DNA of 64,000 nucleotides from Neorhizobium galegae (lineage in GTDB: Bacteria > Pseudomonadota > Alphaproteobacteria > Rhizobiales > Rhizobiaceae), in the NCBI RefSeq assembly GCF_021391675.1, contig NZ_CP090095.1, forward strand, positions 2,919,501 through 2,983,500. Reading direction: 5' to 3'. Both the position numbers and the translations under genes were made by a program. Under the pieces are notes generated by a model that searched no databases, was not told where the DNA came from, and saw nothing but the letters and a program-made list of their open reading frames with translations. Below are positions 35,272 through 43,996 of this stretch, piece by piece; the stretch's first letter is position 1; each line of letters opens with the position of its first letter.

Positions 35272-35713
35272 ATGCCCGCCTCCCCCCTTCCGCCGCTCGA
35301 CGAGCAGCTATGCTTTTCGCTCTATACGGCCCATATCGCCATCAATCGCGTCTATAAGCCGATGCTCGACGACATGGGCATCACGTATCCGCAATACCTC
35401 GTCCTGAGCGTGCTCGGCGAACAGGACGGCTCGACGATCGGCACGATCGCTGAAAGGCTGGGCCTGGAATCGAGCACCATCACCCCACCCGTAAAGCGGC
35501 TCGAACAGGCGGGACTGCTGGAGCGCCGCCGCAGCAAGACCGACGAGCGCCAGGTACATGTCTGGTTGACCGACGCCGGCCGCGCCCTGATCGCGAAGAG
35601 CACATGCCTCGGCGAAACGCTGATCGAACGATCCGGCATGCCGCCAGAAGGAATTCCAGGCTTTCAATCGTCAGGTCCGCACCTTCCTCGGCGCTCTGGA
35701 GCGCAAGGCCTAG
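35272..35713 (+). pseudogene. OhrR/MarR-type regulator, interrupted by a single-base frameshift
   Basis: From the ATG at 35272 (GGAG seven bases upstream) the protein reads as an organic-hydroperoxide regulator: '[40 protein letters not shown]', wHTH '[33 protein letters not shown]'. The redox-sensing Cys near residue 13 ('EQLCFSLY') is present, and a second Cys lies near residue 112. At 35650 an extra G shifts the frame. If it is dropped, the frame continues '[20 protein letters not shown]' and stops at 35713, giving a normal 146-residue OhrR. As sequenced, the frame instead runs on into the next gene. This is either a recent mutation or a sequencing error. Confidence 0.85.
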
Positions 35714-35994
35714 TTTCGCAAACATCGCTGAATCTGGGCAAACTCCGGCATTTTGGCGCATTCCTTGGTGAAAATCACAAAAAACCATCCCGTTTTGTTA
35801 TCTTCTTGCGCAATCTCGGCGGAATTCATACAGAATTGGCGGCCGGTCGCCGAAAGCCAAACATGGCTCGGCACGGTATCGACCGCATCGCCTCTCCGTC
35901 CTTGGCACGACCGCGCCCGGCGCGACATCGAAGACGAAAGACAGGGGATGCGGCGTTCACCGCGGGGCTGAAGCCCCCACCCAAGGAGACCAAG

Positions 35995-37101
35995 ATGAAC
36001 CTCAAGACGCTTCTGGGGGCAACTGCCCTCGCCTCGCTCGTTTTCGCACCGCTCGCCCATGCCGATATCGTCATCGGCCTGATCGCCCCGCTCACCGGCC
36101 CCGTCGCGGCCTATGGCGACCAGGTGAAGAACGGCGCCGAGACCGCCATCGCCGAAATCAACAAGAAGGGCGGCATTCTCGGCGAAAAGGTGATCCTCAA
36201 GACCGCCGACGACGCCGCGGAACCCAAGCAGGGCGTTTCGGCCGCCAACCAGCTGGTCGGCGAAGGCATCCGCTTCGTGGTCGGCCCCGTGACGTCAGGC
36301 GTCGCCATGCCGGCCTCTGACGCGCTTGCCGAAAACGGCGTGCTGATGGTCACCCCGACCGCTACCACCCCGGCTCTCACCACGCGCGGCCTCACCAACG
36401 TGTTCCGCACCTGCGGCCGCGACGACCAGCAGGCGGTGGTCGCCGCCAATTACGTCCTGAAGGCCTTCAAGGACAAGAAAGTCGCGATCATCAACGACAA
36501 GGGCGCCTATGGCAAAGGCCTCGCCGACGCCTTCAAGGCGGCGCTGAATGCCGGCGGCGTCAAGGAAGTGCTCGATGACGCCGTCACCCCGGGCGACAAG
36601 GATTTCAGCGCTCTAACGACCCGCCTGAAGTCGCAGAATGTCGATGTGATCTATTTCGGCGGTTACCATCCGGAAGGCGGCCTGCTCGCCCGCCAGCTCG
36701 CCGATCTCGGCGTCAAGGCGACGATCGTCGGCGGCGATGGCCTGTCGAACAGCGAATTCTGGAACATCGGCACCAAGGCTGCGGCCGGCACGGTCTTCAC
36801 CAATGCCTCCGACGCCACCAAGAGCCCGGATTCCAAGGCCGCCGCCGACGCGCTCGCCGCCCGCAACATCCCCGCCGAAGCCTTCACGCTGAACGCCTAT
36901 GCCGCCGTCGAAGTCATCAAGGCCGGCATCGAAAGGGCAAAGAGCACCGAGGATACCGAAGCGGTCGCAGCCGCCCTCAAGTCCGGCGAACCGATCGCCA
37001 CCGCCATCGGCAAGCTCACCTATGGCGAAACCGGCGACCTCACCTCGCAGAGTTTTTCGCTCTTCAAGTGGGAAGACGGCAAGATCGTCGCCGCCGAGTG
37101 A
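35995..37101 (+). CDS. Branched-chain amino acid ABC transporter substrate-binding protein (LivK type)
   Basis: This 368-residue periplasmic protein has a signal peptide ending 'APLAHADI' and the periplasmic-binding type I fold ('[38 protein letters not shown]', '[22 protein letters not shown]', '[18 protein letters not shown]'). The start at 35995 follows AAGGAGACC. No LivHMFG permease or ATPase genes are adjacent, so it is an orphan binding protein that would share a transporter elsewhere. Ligand could be a branched-chain or other amino acid. A terminator follows the stop. Confidence 0.9.
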   Translation: MNLKTLLGATALASLVFAPLAHADIVIGLIAPLTGPVAAYGDQVKNGAETAIAEINKKGGILGEKVILKTADDAAEPKQGVSAANQLVGEGIRFVVGPVTSGVAMPASDALAENGVLMVTPTATTPALTTRGLTNVFRTCGRDDQQAVVAANYVLKAFKDKKVAIINDKGAYGKGLADAFKAALNAGGVKEVLDDAVTPGDKDFSALTTRLKSQNVDVIYFGGYHPEGGLLARQLADLGVKATIVGGDGLSNSEFWNIGTKAAAGTVFTNASDATKSPDSKAAADALAARNIPAEAFTLNAYAAVEVIKAGIERAKSTEDTEAVAAALKSGEPIATAIGKLTYGETGDLTSQSFSLFKWEDGKIVAAE

Positions 37102-37124
37102 AGTCTTTCAAATCGCATGATCAG

Positions 37125-37152
37125 CGGGCGCCTTCGGGCGCCCGTTTGTTTT
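37125..37152 (+). terminator. Terminator after the LivK-type gene
   Basis: CGGGCGC (37125-37131) pairs with GCGCCCG (37138-37144) around CTTCGG, followed by TTTGTTTT. Confidence 0.85.
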
Positions 37153-37179
37153 GAGCCGCCAGGCGCGAGACCGGCCGGC

Positions 37180-37641
37180 TCACTCGACATGCACCGCCAG
37201 CGTCCGCTTCAACGTCTTCAGCACGACGCTTGTGGTGAATTTGCGGATATTCGGGTTCATCTCCATCATCCGGTCCGCCAGCACATCGAAATGCTCGACG
37301 GACTGGACGAGGATCACCAGCGTGAAATCGCCCCGGCCGGACGTGCCCCAGGCCTCCTGCACCTCCGGCGTATCCGCCAGCCAGCGCAGGAGAGGCGGCA
37401 TGAGCTCCGGCCGGTCGCGCTCCAGCTCCACTTCGACCAGCATGGAAACGGCCGTGCCGACCTTTTTCGGATCGACGATCGAAACGTCCCGCAGGATCAC
37501 CCTGTCCTCCCGAAGCTTCTGCAGCCGCCGCTGTGCCGAGGACGGCGACAGGCCCACACGTTCGGCAAGCTCGTTCAGGGTGATGGTCGCATCCTGCTGC
37601 ATGAGCTTGAGGATTTCACGATCGGCTTTCGTCAATGCCAT
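37180..37641 (-). CDS. Lrp/AsnC family transcriptional regulator
   Basis: This 153-residue protein has an N-terminal HTH ('TITLNELAERVGLSPSSAQRRLQKLRED') and an RAM domain ('GDFTLVILVQSVEHFDVLADRMMEMNPNIRKFTTSVV'). It diverges from a PLP-dependent threonine-dehydratase-like gene across 99 bases that hold two inverted repeats. It probably controls that gene and itself in response to an amino acid. Confidence 0.9.
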   Translation of the reverse strand: MALTKADREILKLMQQDATITLNELAERVGLSPSSAQRRLQKLREDRVILRDVSIVDPKKVGTAVSMLVEVELERDRPELMPPLLRWLADTPEVQEAWGTSGRGDFTLVILVQSVEHFDVLADRMMEMNPNIRKFTTSVVLKTLKRTLAVHVE

Positions 37642-37647
37642 GAGAGA

Positions 37648-37709
37648 ATTTCCCGACCTTAAAATAAATTCCGGGAAATATTCCTGACCATCAGCACAAC
37701 TTCAGGAAT
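37648..37709. promoter_or_regulatory. Two inverted repeats between the Lrp and PLP-enzyme genes
   Basis: ATTTCCCG (37648-37655) is inverted as CGGGAAAT (37672-37679), and ATTCCTGA (37680-37687) as TCAGGAAT (37702-37709). Together they fill most of the 99-base divergent region, the pattern of an octameric Lrp site. Confidence 0.55.
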
Positions 37710-37740
37710 CCTACCGGCTTTTCGTTGGCATCTTAACGCC

Positions 37741-38700
37741 ATGACACAGAACCAGCCACACCCTTCCGCCGACGGTATTCTTGCTGCTTCGAAAAGCATC
37801 GATCCCGTCTTCAGCAACAGCCCGCTGATCGAGCAGCAGACGGCCAATGCGGCTCTCGGCCTTCGCCTCCTTGCGAAGGTGGAGACGCTCAATCCGATCC
37901 GCTCCTTCAAGGGACGCGGCACCGACTGGTGGATGCAGAACGAACCGGTCGGCGACCATCCCGTCGTCTCCGCCTCCGCCGGCAATTTCGGCCAAGGGCT
38001 CGCCTATGCCGGCCGGGCGCGCGGACGCAAGGTGGTGATCTTTTCCGCCACCACGGCCAATCCCGGCAAGATCGAAGCCATGCACCGGCTCGGCGCCGAA
38101 GTGCGGCTGGAAGGCAGTGATTTCGACGCCGCCAAAGCCGCGGCGCGTGCTTACGCCGAAGCGAACGGCTGCCCCTTTGTTGAAGACGGCGCATTGCGGA
38201 CCATTGCCGAAGGCGCTGGCACGATCGCGCTGGAAATCACCGAGCAGCTCTCCCGCCAAACCATCGAACTCGATGCCATCCTGGTGCCGCTCGGCAATGG
38301 TGCGCTTCTGACCGGGATCGGCGCCTGGATCCGCGCCAGGGCACCGAACTGCAAGATCATCGGTGTGGTCGCCGCCAACGCGCCCGCCATGAAGCAATCC
38401 TGGGAAACCGGCCGGCTCACCTCCACGCAAACCGCAGCAACCGCAGCCGATGGCATCGCGGTTCGAGAATGTATTCCTTACGCACTGGACTGCATGAGGA
38501 CGACCGCTGACGACGTCTGGGAAGCCAGCGAGGCGGCAATCCGCCAGGCGCGGGATTTCTGCCGCATCCATTACGGCCTCGTTGTCGAGGAAGCCGGCGC
38601 CGCCGGCATTGCAGGTCTTATGGAAAACGGCACGAACCTCAAAGGCCGAACCGTCGCCACCATCCTCTGCGGCGGCAATGTCCGCACGGATATTACATGA
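37741..38700 (+). CDS. PLP-dependent fold-type II enzyme, threonine/serine dehydratase-like
   Basis: This 319-residue enzyme has the PLP-binding Lys in '[12 protein letters not shown]', the '[19 protein letters not shown]' substrate loop, a Gly-rich phosphate loop '[11 protein letters not shown]' and a terminal '[12 protein letters not shown]'. It resembles catabolic threonine/serine dehydratases but is short, without an ACT domain. The cognate amino acid and reaction are unproven; a hydroxy-amino acid ammonia-lyase is most likely. It starts at the ATG at 37741 and diverges from the Lrp regulator. Adenine deaminase follows 82 bases later on the same strand. Confidence 0.85.
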   Translation: MTQNQPHPSADGILAASKSIDPVFSNSPLIEQQTANAALGLRLLAKVETLNPIRSFKGRGTDWWMQNEPVGDHPVVSASAGNFGQGLAYAGRARGRKVVIFSATTANPGKIEAMHRLGAEVRLEGSDFDAAKAAARAYAEANGCPFVEDGALRTIAEGAGTIALEITEQLSRQTIELDAILVPLGNGALLTGIGAWIRARAPNCKIIGVVAANAPAMKQSWETGRLTSTQTAATAADGIAVRECIPYALDCMRTTADDVWEASEAAIRQARDFCRIHYGLVVEEAGAAGIAGLMENGTNLKGRTVATILCGGNVRTDIT

Positions 38701-38782
38701 CGTCTCGCCTGCATCGATCGCCTCTCCCCGTTTCCTCATGGAACGGTTAGGTTGGGCAACCGATTCAGCGCGAGGAGCCGCC

Positions 38783-40480
38783 ATGACCACCCGCCTCGAA
38801 ACCCTCATCGACCAGGGCACCGGCCGCGAGCCCGCCGATATCGCGCTGAAGGGCGGGCGCTTCTTCGATCTCGTCACCGGCGAGCTCGTCGCCTCCGACA
38901 TCGCCATCTGCGGAGACAGGATCGTCGGCACCTGCGGCGCTTACGTGGGCAAGACCGAGATCGATATTTCCGGAAAAATCGTCGTCCCCGGCTTCATCGA
39001 CACCCATCTCCACATCGAATCGTCGCTGGTCACCCCGCACGAGTTCGACCGCTGCGTCCTGCCCTACGGCGTCACGACCGCGATCTGCGATCCGCACGAG
39101 ATCGCCAACGTGCTCGGCAGCGAGGGCATCCAGTTCTTCCTGGATTCCTCGCTCGAAACGATCATGGATATCCGCGTCCAGCTCTCCTCCTGCGTGCCCG
39201 CCACCCATCTGGAGACCTCCGGCGCCGATCTGCCGATCGAAAAGCTGCTGCCCTTCCGCGACCACCCGAAGGTCATCGGCCTTGCCGAATTCATGAACTT
39301 CCCGGGCGTCATCCACAAGGACCCGATCTGCCTCGCCAAGCTCGACGCCTTCTACGGCGACCATATCGACGGCCACGCGCCGCTGCTGCGTGGGCTCGAC
39401 CTGAACGGTTACCTCTCCGCCGGCATCCGCACCGAGCACGAATGCACCACCGCCGAGGAGGCGCTCGAAAAGATCCGCAAGGGCATGCACATCCTGGTGC
39501 GCGAAGGTTCGGTCTCCAAGGACCTGCACGCCCTGATGCCCCTCCTCACCGAGCGGCTGTCGCCCTATCTCGCGCTCTGCACCGACGACCGCAACCCGCT
39601 CGACATCGCCGAACAGGGCCATCTCGACTACATGATCCGCACCGCCATCGCTCACGGCGTCGAACCGATCGCCGTCTACCGCGCCGCCTCGATCTCCGCC
39701 GCCAAAGCCTTCGCCCTGCGCGACCGGGGCCTCGTCGCCCCCGGCTGGCGCGCCGATCTCGTCGTCGTCGACAGCCTCGAAAACTGCAAGGCCGAGATGG
39801 TCTTCTCCGCCGGCCGCAAGGTCACGGATGAACTCTTCGCCACCCGCAAACCCGTCGCCCCGGTCGGCCTCGACAGCGTCAAGGCGCGCCCCGTTCAGGC
39901 GATGCATTTCGGCGTGCCGGTGAGCGAGGGCGAGACACCGGTGATCGGCGTGATGCCCGGAAAGATCATCACCGAACACCGCCGCTACCGCCTGCCCGCA
40001 ATCGGCAACCAGACCGCCCTCGATCTGTCACGCGACATCATCAAGGTCGCCGTCATCGAGCGCCACGGCAAGAACGGCAACCATGCCAATGGTTTCGTTC
40101 AGGGGTTCGGATTGAAGAAGGGCGCGATCGCCTCGACCGTCGGCCATGACAGCCACAATATCTGCGTCGTCGGCGTCAGCGAGGACGACATGGCGCTCGC
40201 CGCCAACCGCCTCGGCGAAATCCACGGCGGCTTCGTCGTCGTGGAAGACGGAAAAGTCACCGGCGAAATCGCCCTGCCCGTCGCCGGCCTGATGAGCCTC
40301 GAACCCTACGAAGTGGTGCGCGACACCCTCCACCACCTCCGCCAGGCCGCCTACGCGCTCGGCACGACGCTCCAGGAACCCTTCCTCCAGGTCGCCTTCC
40401 TGCCGTTGCCCGTCATCCCCCACCTGAAGATCTCGGACAAGGGCATGGTGGATGTCGACAAGTTTGCGCTGATCGGGTGA
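38783..40480 (+). CDS. ade: Adenine deaminase
   Basis: This 565-residue metal-dependent amidohydrolase converts adenine to hypoxanthine and ammonia in purine salvage. It shows '[44 protein letters not shown]', '[11 protein letters not shown]', 'GHAPLLRG', '[15 protein letters not shown]' and the C-terminal '[22 protein letters not shown]'. The length and motif order fit the Ade family. The start at 38783 follows GAGGAGCC. A longer frame from 38582 is an artefact. Confidence 0.94.
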   Translation: MTTRLETLIDQGTGREPADIALKGGRFFDLVTGELVASDIAICGDRIVGTCGAYVGKTEIDISGKIVVPGFIDTHLHIESSLVTPHEFDRCVLPYGVTTAICDPHEIANVLGSEGIQFFLDSSLETIMDIRVQLSSCVPATHLETSGADLPIEKLLPFRDHPKVIGLAEFMNFPGVIHKDPICLAKLDAFYGDHIDGHAPLLRGLDLNGYLSAGIRTEHECTTAEEALEKIRKGMHILVREGSVSKDLHALMPLLTERLSPYLALCTDDRNPLDIAEQGHLDYMIRTAIAHGVEPIAVYRAASISAAKAFALRDRGLVAPGWRADLVVVDSLENCKAEMVFSAGRKVTDELFATRKPVAPVGLDSVKARPVQAMHFGVPVSEGETPVIGVMPGKIITEHRRYRLPAIGNQTALDLSRDIIKVAVIERHGKNGNHANGFVQGFGLKKGAIASTVGHDSHNICVVGVSEDDMALAANRLGEIHGGFVVVEDGKVTGEIALPVAGLMSLEPYEVVRDTLHHLRQAAYALGTTLQEPFLQVAFLPLPVIPHLKISDKGMVDVDKFALIG

Positions 40481-40487
40481 AGCACGC

Positions 40488-40769
40488 CTATTTCTGGTAA
40501 CCCTTGGCCTTCATCCAGCCTTCGGGAAGTTCATCACCTTCCATGGGTGGATTGTCTGGGACATTTTCGAGCGACTTAAGAAAATCCTCTCGCGTCGCAT
40601 TGCCAGCGCGTTTCTTTAGAAACTCCGCAGCTGTCTCAACCGCTCCGATTTTCTGAGCGACTGCTGACGCGATCCACTGGTTCAGGGATACGCCATCCTC
40701 TTTGGCCAGCCGTGCAGCAGCCGCCTTGATCGAAGCAGGAAGTTTCAACGGATATGTGTTGGTGCTCAT
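40488..40769 (-). CDS. RHH-type antitoxin (HicB-like), partner of the PIN protein
   Basis: This 93-residue protein has an N-terminal ribbon-helix-helix ('TYPLKLPASIKAAAARLAKEDGVSLNQWIASAVAQKIGAV') and an acidic C-terminal tail that would wrap the toxin. It overlaps the end of the PIN gene by four bases (ATGA), so it is co-translated. The order toxin then antitoxin is the reverse of most type II systems. It would neutralise the PIN nuclease and repress the pair. Confidence 0.8.
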   Translation of the reverse strand: MSTNTYPLKLPASIKAAAARLAKEDGVSLNQWIASAVAQKIGAVETAAEFLKKRAGNATREDFLKSLENVPDNPPMEGDELPEGWMKAKGYQK

Positions 40770-41191
40770 GTCCTTAGTTCCTTCAACAATTCGCCAGGCT
40801 TTAATATTCGAAGCCCAAATGGCTTCTTCGCTTGGACGAAATCTCGAACGTTGTGCGTGATCAATGCGTCAGCATGGCCATTGACTGCCGCTTCGAGCAC
40901 CATCTCATCTTTTGCGTCCGAAAGCTGCGGTCGCCACTGATAGTGGACGTCGACGGGCTCTGCGAGGGTCAGGAAACCCGCAAGGGCTCTATCGATGTCT
41001 GTCAACGCCATCCCATGGGCGTCCATGTGTTCCGTTCTTTTGAGAACCGCTTCGTATTCGAGAAACAAAGCCACAGTGACAAGCGGCCTGATCTGGAGAA
41101 AACCTATTGCCTGTAAAATGGCGAAAGATGCACCGTTATGGCTTCGGTAGCCTGCAGCCAAGACATTGGTATCGAGCACGACACGCTTCAT
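40766..41191 (-). CDS. PIN-domain RNase toxin
   Basis: This 141-residue protein has the PIN acidic residues: Asp in 'VVLDTNVLAAGY', Glu in 'FLEYEAVLKR', Asp in 'DAKDEMVLEAAVNGHADALITHN' and 'VRDF'. It is of the COG1569 type ('toxin-antitoxin system toxin component, PIN family'). It starts at the ATG at 41191 and overlaps the RHH antitoxin gene. A perfect 16-base palindrome lies just upstream. Confidence 0.82.
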   Translation of the reverse strand: MKRVVLDTNVLAAGYRSHNGASFAILQAIGFLQIRPLVTVALFLEYEAVLKRTEHMDAHGMALTDIDRALAGFLTLAEPVDVHYQWRPQLSDAKDEMVLEAAVNGHADALITHNVRDFVQAKKPFGLRILKPGELLKELRT

Positions 41192-41205
41192 ATCACGACA
41201 CTAAT

Positions 41206-41221
41206 ACATCCCATGGGATGT
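41206..41221. promoter_or_regulatory. 16-bp perfect palindrome upstream of the PIN/RHH operon
   Basis: ACATCCCATGGGATGT is a perfect palindrome 15 bases before the PIN start codon, the expected place for the operator bound by an RHH antitoxin. Confidence 0.6.
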
Positions 41222-41247
41222 TTCAAGATCAGACCGATGGCCTCCCC

Positions 41248-41616
41248 TCACCGCCTCCTCAACACCATCCCCGCATGATAGAGCACCCCGTCGCGGAAAT
41301 CCCCGTCCGCGGTGAACCCGGTGTCGTCCTTGTAGTCGACATGATCGCCGGTCACCCAGTAGCGGCCCTCATAGGCCTTTTCGCGCGTGCCGCGCGCTTC
41401 CACGTAGCGGCCGTTCGACAAAAGCTCGTGGCGGATGTGATTGTCTTCGGTTACCCACATGCCCGCATAGGGATGTTCAGCCATGGTTTTCTCCTCTTCC
41501 TTGATGTCGTGTGCAAGCGCCGTAAACGTCGCGATGAAGGCGAAAGCCACGGCAAAGGCGGCAAACGCGAGCGGGGCTCGGAAACCCGAAGGGGTGCGAA
41601 AAAGTCGTTCAGCCAT
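41248..41616 (-). CDS. Atu4866-family small protein
   Basis: This 122-residue protein has a hydrophobic N-terminal segment ('APLAFAAFAVAFAFIATFTALAHD', a signal peptide or anchor) and then the conserved domain 'AEHPYAGMWVTEDNHIRHELLSNGRYVEARG...GRYWVTGDHVDYKDDTGFTADGDFRDGVLYHAGMVL', the Atu4866 family named from Agrobacterium. Function is unknown. The start at 41616 follows GGAGGG. It overlaps by eight bases a 45-codon ORF upstream on the same strand, and both diverge from the AraC gene, which may regulate them. Confidence 0.85.
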   Translation of the reverse strand: MAERLFRTPSGFRAPLAFAAFAVAFAFIATFTALAHDIKEEEKTMAEHPYAGMWVTEDNHIRHELLSNGRYVEARGTREKAYEGRYWVTGDHVDYKDDTGFTADGDFRDGVLYHAGMVLRRR

Positions 41617-41746
41617 TGAGATATTCCCTCCTGAGCATCCGTTCGCGGCGGCGTCTTTCCGTGCCACGGGAACGTTTGAGGAAGTCGCCGGCAAAATCGG
41701 CGGCCCAATGGAAGGGGCTTTCAAGTAAGCGCTGGAAGTTGCTCAT
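41609..41746 (-). CDS. Small basic 45-residue ORF upstream of the Atu4866-family gene
   Basis: The ORF starts at 41746 with GGAG six bases before the ATG and ends within the next gene. Its product begins 'MSNFQRLLESPFHWAADFAG', with an amphipathic first half and an Arg-rich end ('TERRRRERMLRR'). The overlap and good ribosome-binding site suggest a genuine small gene in an operon with the Atu4866 gene. I do not recognise the family and the call rests on context. Confidence 0.5.
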   Translation of the reverse strand: MSNFQRLLESPFHWAADFAGDFLKRSRGTERRRRERMLRREYLNG

Positions 41747-41955
41747 CACCGTCTCCATTTTCGTCCGGGCTGGTTCGATCGGACGAGCCGAATATGGTGG
41801 AAAACAGCGGGCGGGCGGTAGACCAGTCCTCCAGCATGATTGCACAATCCTCCGAAGGTCATTTGAAATGACCGGCAACGCCACCATATGATGTTCACAC
41901 CAAACCGCAGGAATGCCGCACTTCAAGGCATTCACACCTTCGAACGGGATCCAGG

Positions 41956-42858
41956 ATGGAAAAACTCGACCAACTCGCCCGGCTGATTGCACAAAGCACC
42001 GATGACGATGGCGTATTCGAAACCGCGATCCCGCGCCTGTCGGTGATCCGCATGTCGAAGCCGACCGAACCGCTGCACGCCATCCACCAGCCGGCGGTGT
42101 GCATCATCGCGCAAGGGGCGAAACAGGTCATGCTGGCCGACGAGATCTTTCGCTACAGCCCCGGTCAGTATCTGGTCGTCTCGGTCGACATGCCCGTCAC
42201 CGGACAGGTCATCGAGGCGACGCAGGAAGAGCCCTATCTCTGCCTGCGCCTCGATCTCGACCTGAAGCTGCTGAGCGAGATGCTGGTGGACATGCCGGCT
42301 GCGCCAGCTGTCCCGACCATGCGCAAGAAATGCATCGGCCTCAGTCACACCACGCCGGAATTCCTGGACGCCGCACTCCGCCTCGCCCAACTTCTCGACA
42401 AGCCCGACGAGATCGCCTATCTCGCACCGCTGATCGAGCGCGAACTGATGTTCCGGCTGCTGCGCGGCGATCAGGCCGAGATGATCCGCCAGATCCTCGC
42501 CCCTGAAAACCGGCTGCAGCAGGTCAATCGGGCGATTTCCTGGATCCGCCAGAATTTCTCCTCGCCCTTCTCGATCGAGCAGGTCGCGGTCGAAGCGCGC
42601 ATGAGCACGTCCTCGCTCCACCAGCATTTTCGCGAAGTGACGGCGATGAGCCCGCTGCAATACCAGAAGCAGTTGCGCCTGCAGGAAGCCCGACGCCTCA
42701 TCCTCGGCAATGCCATGGATGCCGCCACCGCCGCCCATCAGGTCGGCTATGACAGCCCCTCGCAGTTCAGCCGCGAATATCGCCGCCTGTTCGGCGCCCC
42801 GCCGATCCAGGACATCACCCGGCTCAGAAGCGAACCCTCCCGTTACGCCGAGGCCTGA
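41956..42858 (+). CDS. AraC family transcriptional regulator
   Basis: This 300-residue protein has an N-terminal AraC-type cupin/arm domain ('EPLHAIHQPAVCIIAQGAKQVMLADEIFRYSPGQYLVVS') and a C-terminal pair of HTHs ('FSIEQVAVEARMSTSSLHQHFREVTAMSPLQYQKQLRLQEAR', 'DAATAAHQVGYDSPSQFSREYRRLFG'). It is like the YqhC subgroup. It diverges from the Atu4866-family operon across about 210 bases and is its likely regulator. The ligand is unknown. Confidence 0.9.
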   Translation: MEKLDQLARLIAQSTDDDGVFETAIPRLSVIRMSKPTEPLHAIHQPAVCIIAQGAKQVMLADEIFRYSPGQYLVVSVDMPVTGQVIEATQEEPYLCLRLDLDLKLLSEMLVDMPAAPAVPTMRKKCIGLSHTTPEFLDAALRLAQLLDKPDEIAYLAPLIERELMFRLLRGDQAEMIRQILAPENRLQQVNRAISWIRQNFSSPFSIEQVAVEARMSTSSLHQHFREVTAMSPLQYQKQLRLQEARRLILGNAMDAATAAHQVGYDSPSQFSREYRRLFGAPPIQDITRLRSEPSRYAEA

Positions 42859-42887
42859 ACCGCCCAATTCCCTCTTCCAGAAAATAT

Positions 42888-42944
42888 TCAACCGATCGGT
42901 TGACAATAAAATGGCATGCGCGCATATTCAACCACATGGTTGAA
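42888..42944 (+). promoter_or_regulatory. Two operator palindromes and promoter of the ArsR-SRPBCC operon
   Basis: TCAACC-N4-GGTTGA occurs at 42888-42903 and again, within the longer TTCAACCA-CA-TGGTTGAA, at 42927-42944. The centres are 40 bases apart. TTGACA at 42900-42905 and CATATT at 42923-42928 (17-base spacing) form a promoter whose ends are covered by the two operators. The second palindrome overlaps the ArsR start codon, so binding would block transcription start. Confidence 0.75.
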
Positions 42945-43361
42945 TTACAAGCACATCCGATCGATACGGTTTTCCACGCCCTCAGTGACGGCACGCGCCG
43001 CCGCATGCTCCGCGAACTGGCGCAGGGCGAGCGCACCGTCAGCCAATTGGCCGAGCCGCACGAGATGTCGCTCGCGGCGGCCTCGAAACACATCAAGGTG
43101 CTGGAAGGTGCCGGGTTGATCCGCCGCGAAATTCACGGCCGCACCCATTTCTGCCGCCTCGAACCCGGCCCGCTCGCGACCGCCCATGAGTGGCTCACCT
43201 TCTATGAGCGCTTCTGGACCAACAGGCTCGATATCCTGGAACGCCTTCTCAGGGAGGAGGACGCTCAAAAGAGCGCCCGGGACGAGACCCGGAATAATCC
43301 GTTGAAATCCCCTGCCCCACGGAAATCTGAAACTGAACCTGAAACGGGAGAAGACCAATGA
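42936..43361 (+). CDS. ArsR/SmtB family regulator
   Basis: This 141-residue winged-helix repressor ('FHALSDGTRRRMLRELAQGERTVSQLAEPHEMSLAAASKHIKVLEGAGLIRREIHGRTHFCRL') lacks the Cys clusters of metal sensors. It belongs to the subgroup paired with SRPBCC proteins. The ATG at 42936 lies inside the second operator. The stop overlaps the SRPBCC start by four bases. The signal sensed is unknown. Confidence 0.9.
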   Translation: MVELQAHPIDTVFHALSDGTRRRMLRELAQGERTVSQLAEPHEMSLAAASKHIKVLEGAGLIRREIHGRTHFCRLEPGPLATAHEWLTFYERFWTNRLDILERLLREEDAQKSARDETRNNPLKSPAPRKSETEPETGEDQ

Positions 43362-43891
43362 ACGACATGACATCGTTGAATAAATACGGCGCTGTAGCCG
43401 AACCTTTCGCCTTCACCATCCAGCGCCGGCTGCCAGGTCCCATCGAGAGAATCTGGGCCTACCTCACCGACAGCGATCTTCGCCGCCAGTGGCTTGCATC
43501 GGGCATCATACCGGCACAGGCGGGCAGTTCCTTCGAACTCACCTGGCGAAACGACGAACTGGCCGGCTCGGCCGAAGGCAGGCCGGAAGGCTTTCCCGCC
43601 GAACACAGCATTCAGAGCGAGGTGATCGCGTTCGAGCCTCCACATCGCCTCGTCTTCTCCTGGCCGCCGCGCGGCGAGGTGAGCTTTGAGCTCCAGCCGG
43701 CCGGCAGCGAAATCCTGCTCACCGTCACGCATCGGCGGATTTCCGATCGCCGCAATATGGTCATGGTCGGCGCCGGCTGGCACATGCACCTCGACATCCT
43801 GGTCGCCCGGGCGACGGGCGCCAAGCCTGAACCGTTCTGGGAAGGCTGGAGCCGCCTCAAGGAAGAATACGACCGCCGCATCCCGGCCTGA
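43358..43891 (+). CDS. SRPBCC (AHSA1-type) domain protein
   Basis: This 177-residue protein has the START-like helix-grip fold of Hsp90-activator homologs: 'FTIQRRLPGPIERIWAYLTDSDLRRQWLASG', 'SEVIAFEPPHRLVFSWPP', 'EILLTVTHRRISDRRNMVMVGAGWHMHLDIL'. These proteins bind hydrophobic ligands; function is unknown here. It overlaps the ArsR gene by four bases and forms an auto-controlled operon with it. Confidence 0.88.
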   Translation: MNDMTSLNKYGAVAEPFAFTIQRRLPGPIERIWAYLTDSDLRRQWLASGIIPAQAGSSFELTWRNDELAGSAEGRPEGFPAEHSIQSEVIAFEPPHRLVFSWPPRGEVSFELQPAGSEILLTVTHRRISDRRNMVMVGAGWHMHLDILVARATGAKPEPFWEGWSRLKEEYDRRIPA

Positions 43892-43996
43892 AGCACCGTT
43901 GTCGCCTCCGCCCCATGGTCCAGAGACGCTCCGGAGAGCCGGGGCGGAGGCTTCAACCAAAGGTCCGCGACGGGGCCGTACCTATGGAGATGCGAT

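Noticed and set aside
35173..37101. One continuous frame joining the OhrR-like part to the binding protein
   Set aside because: The join results from the frameshift at 35650 and chance absence of stops in the intergenic region. The binding protein has its own signal peptide and AAGGAGACC.
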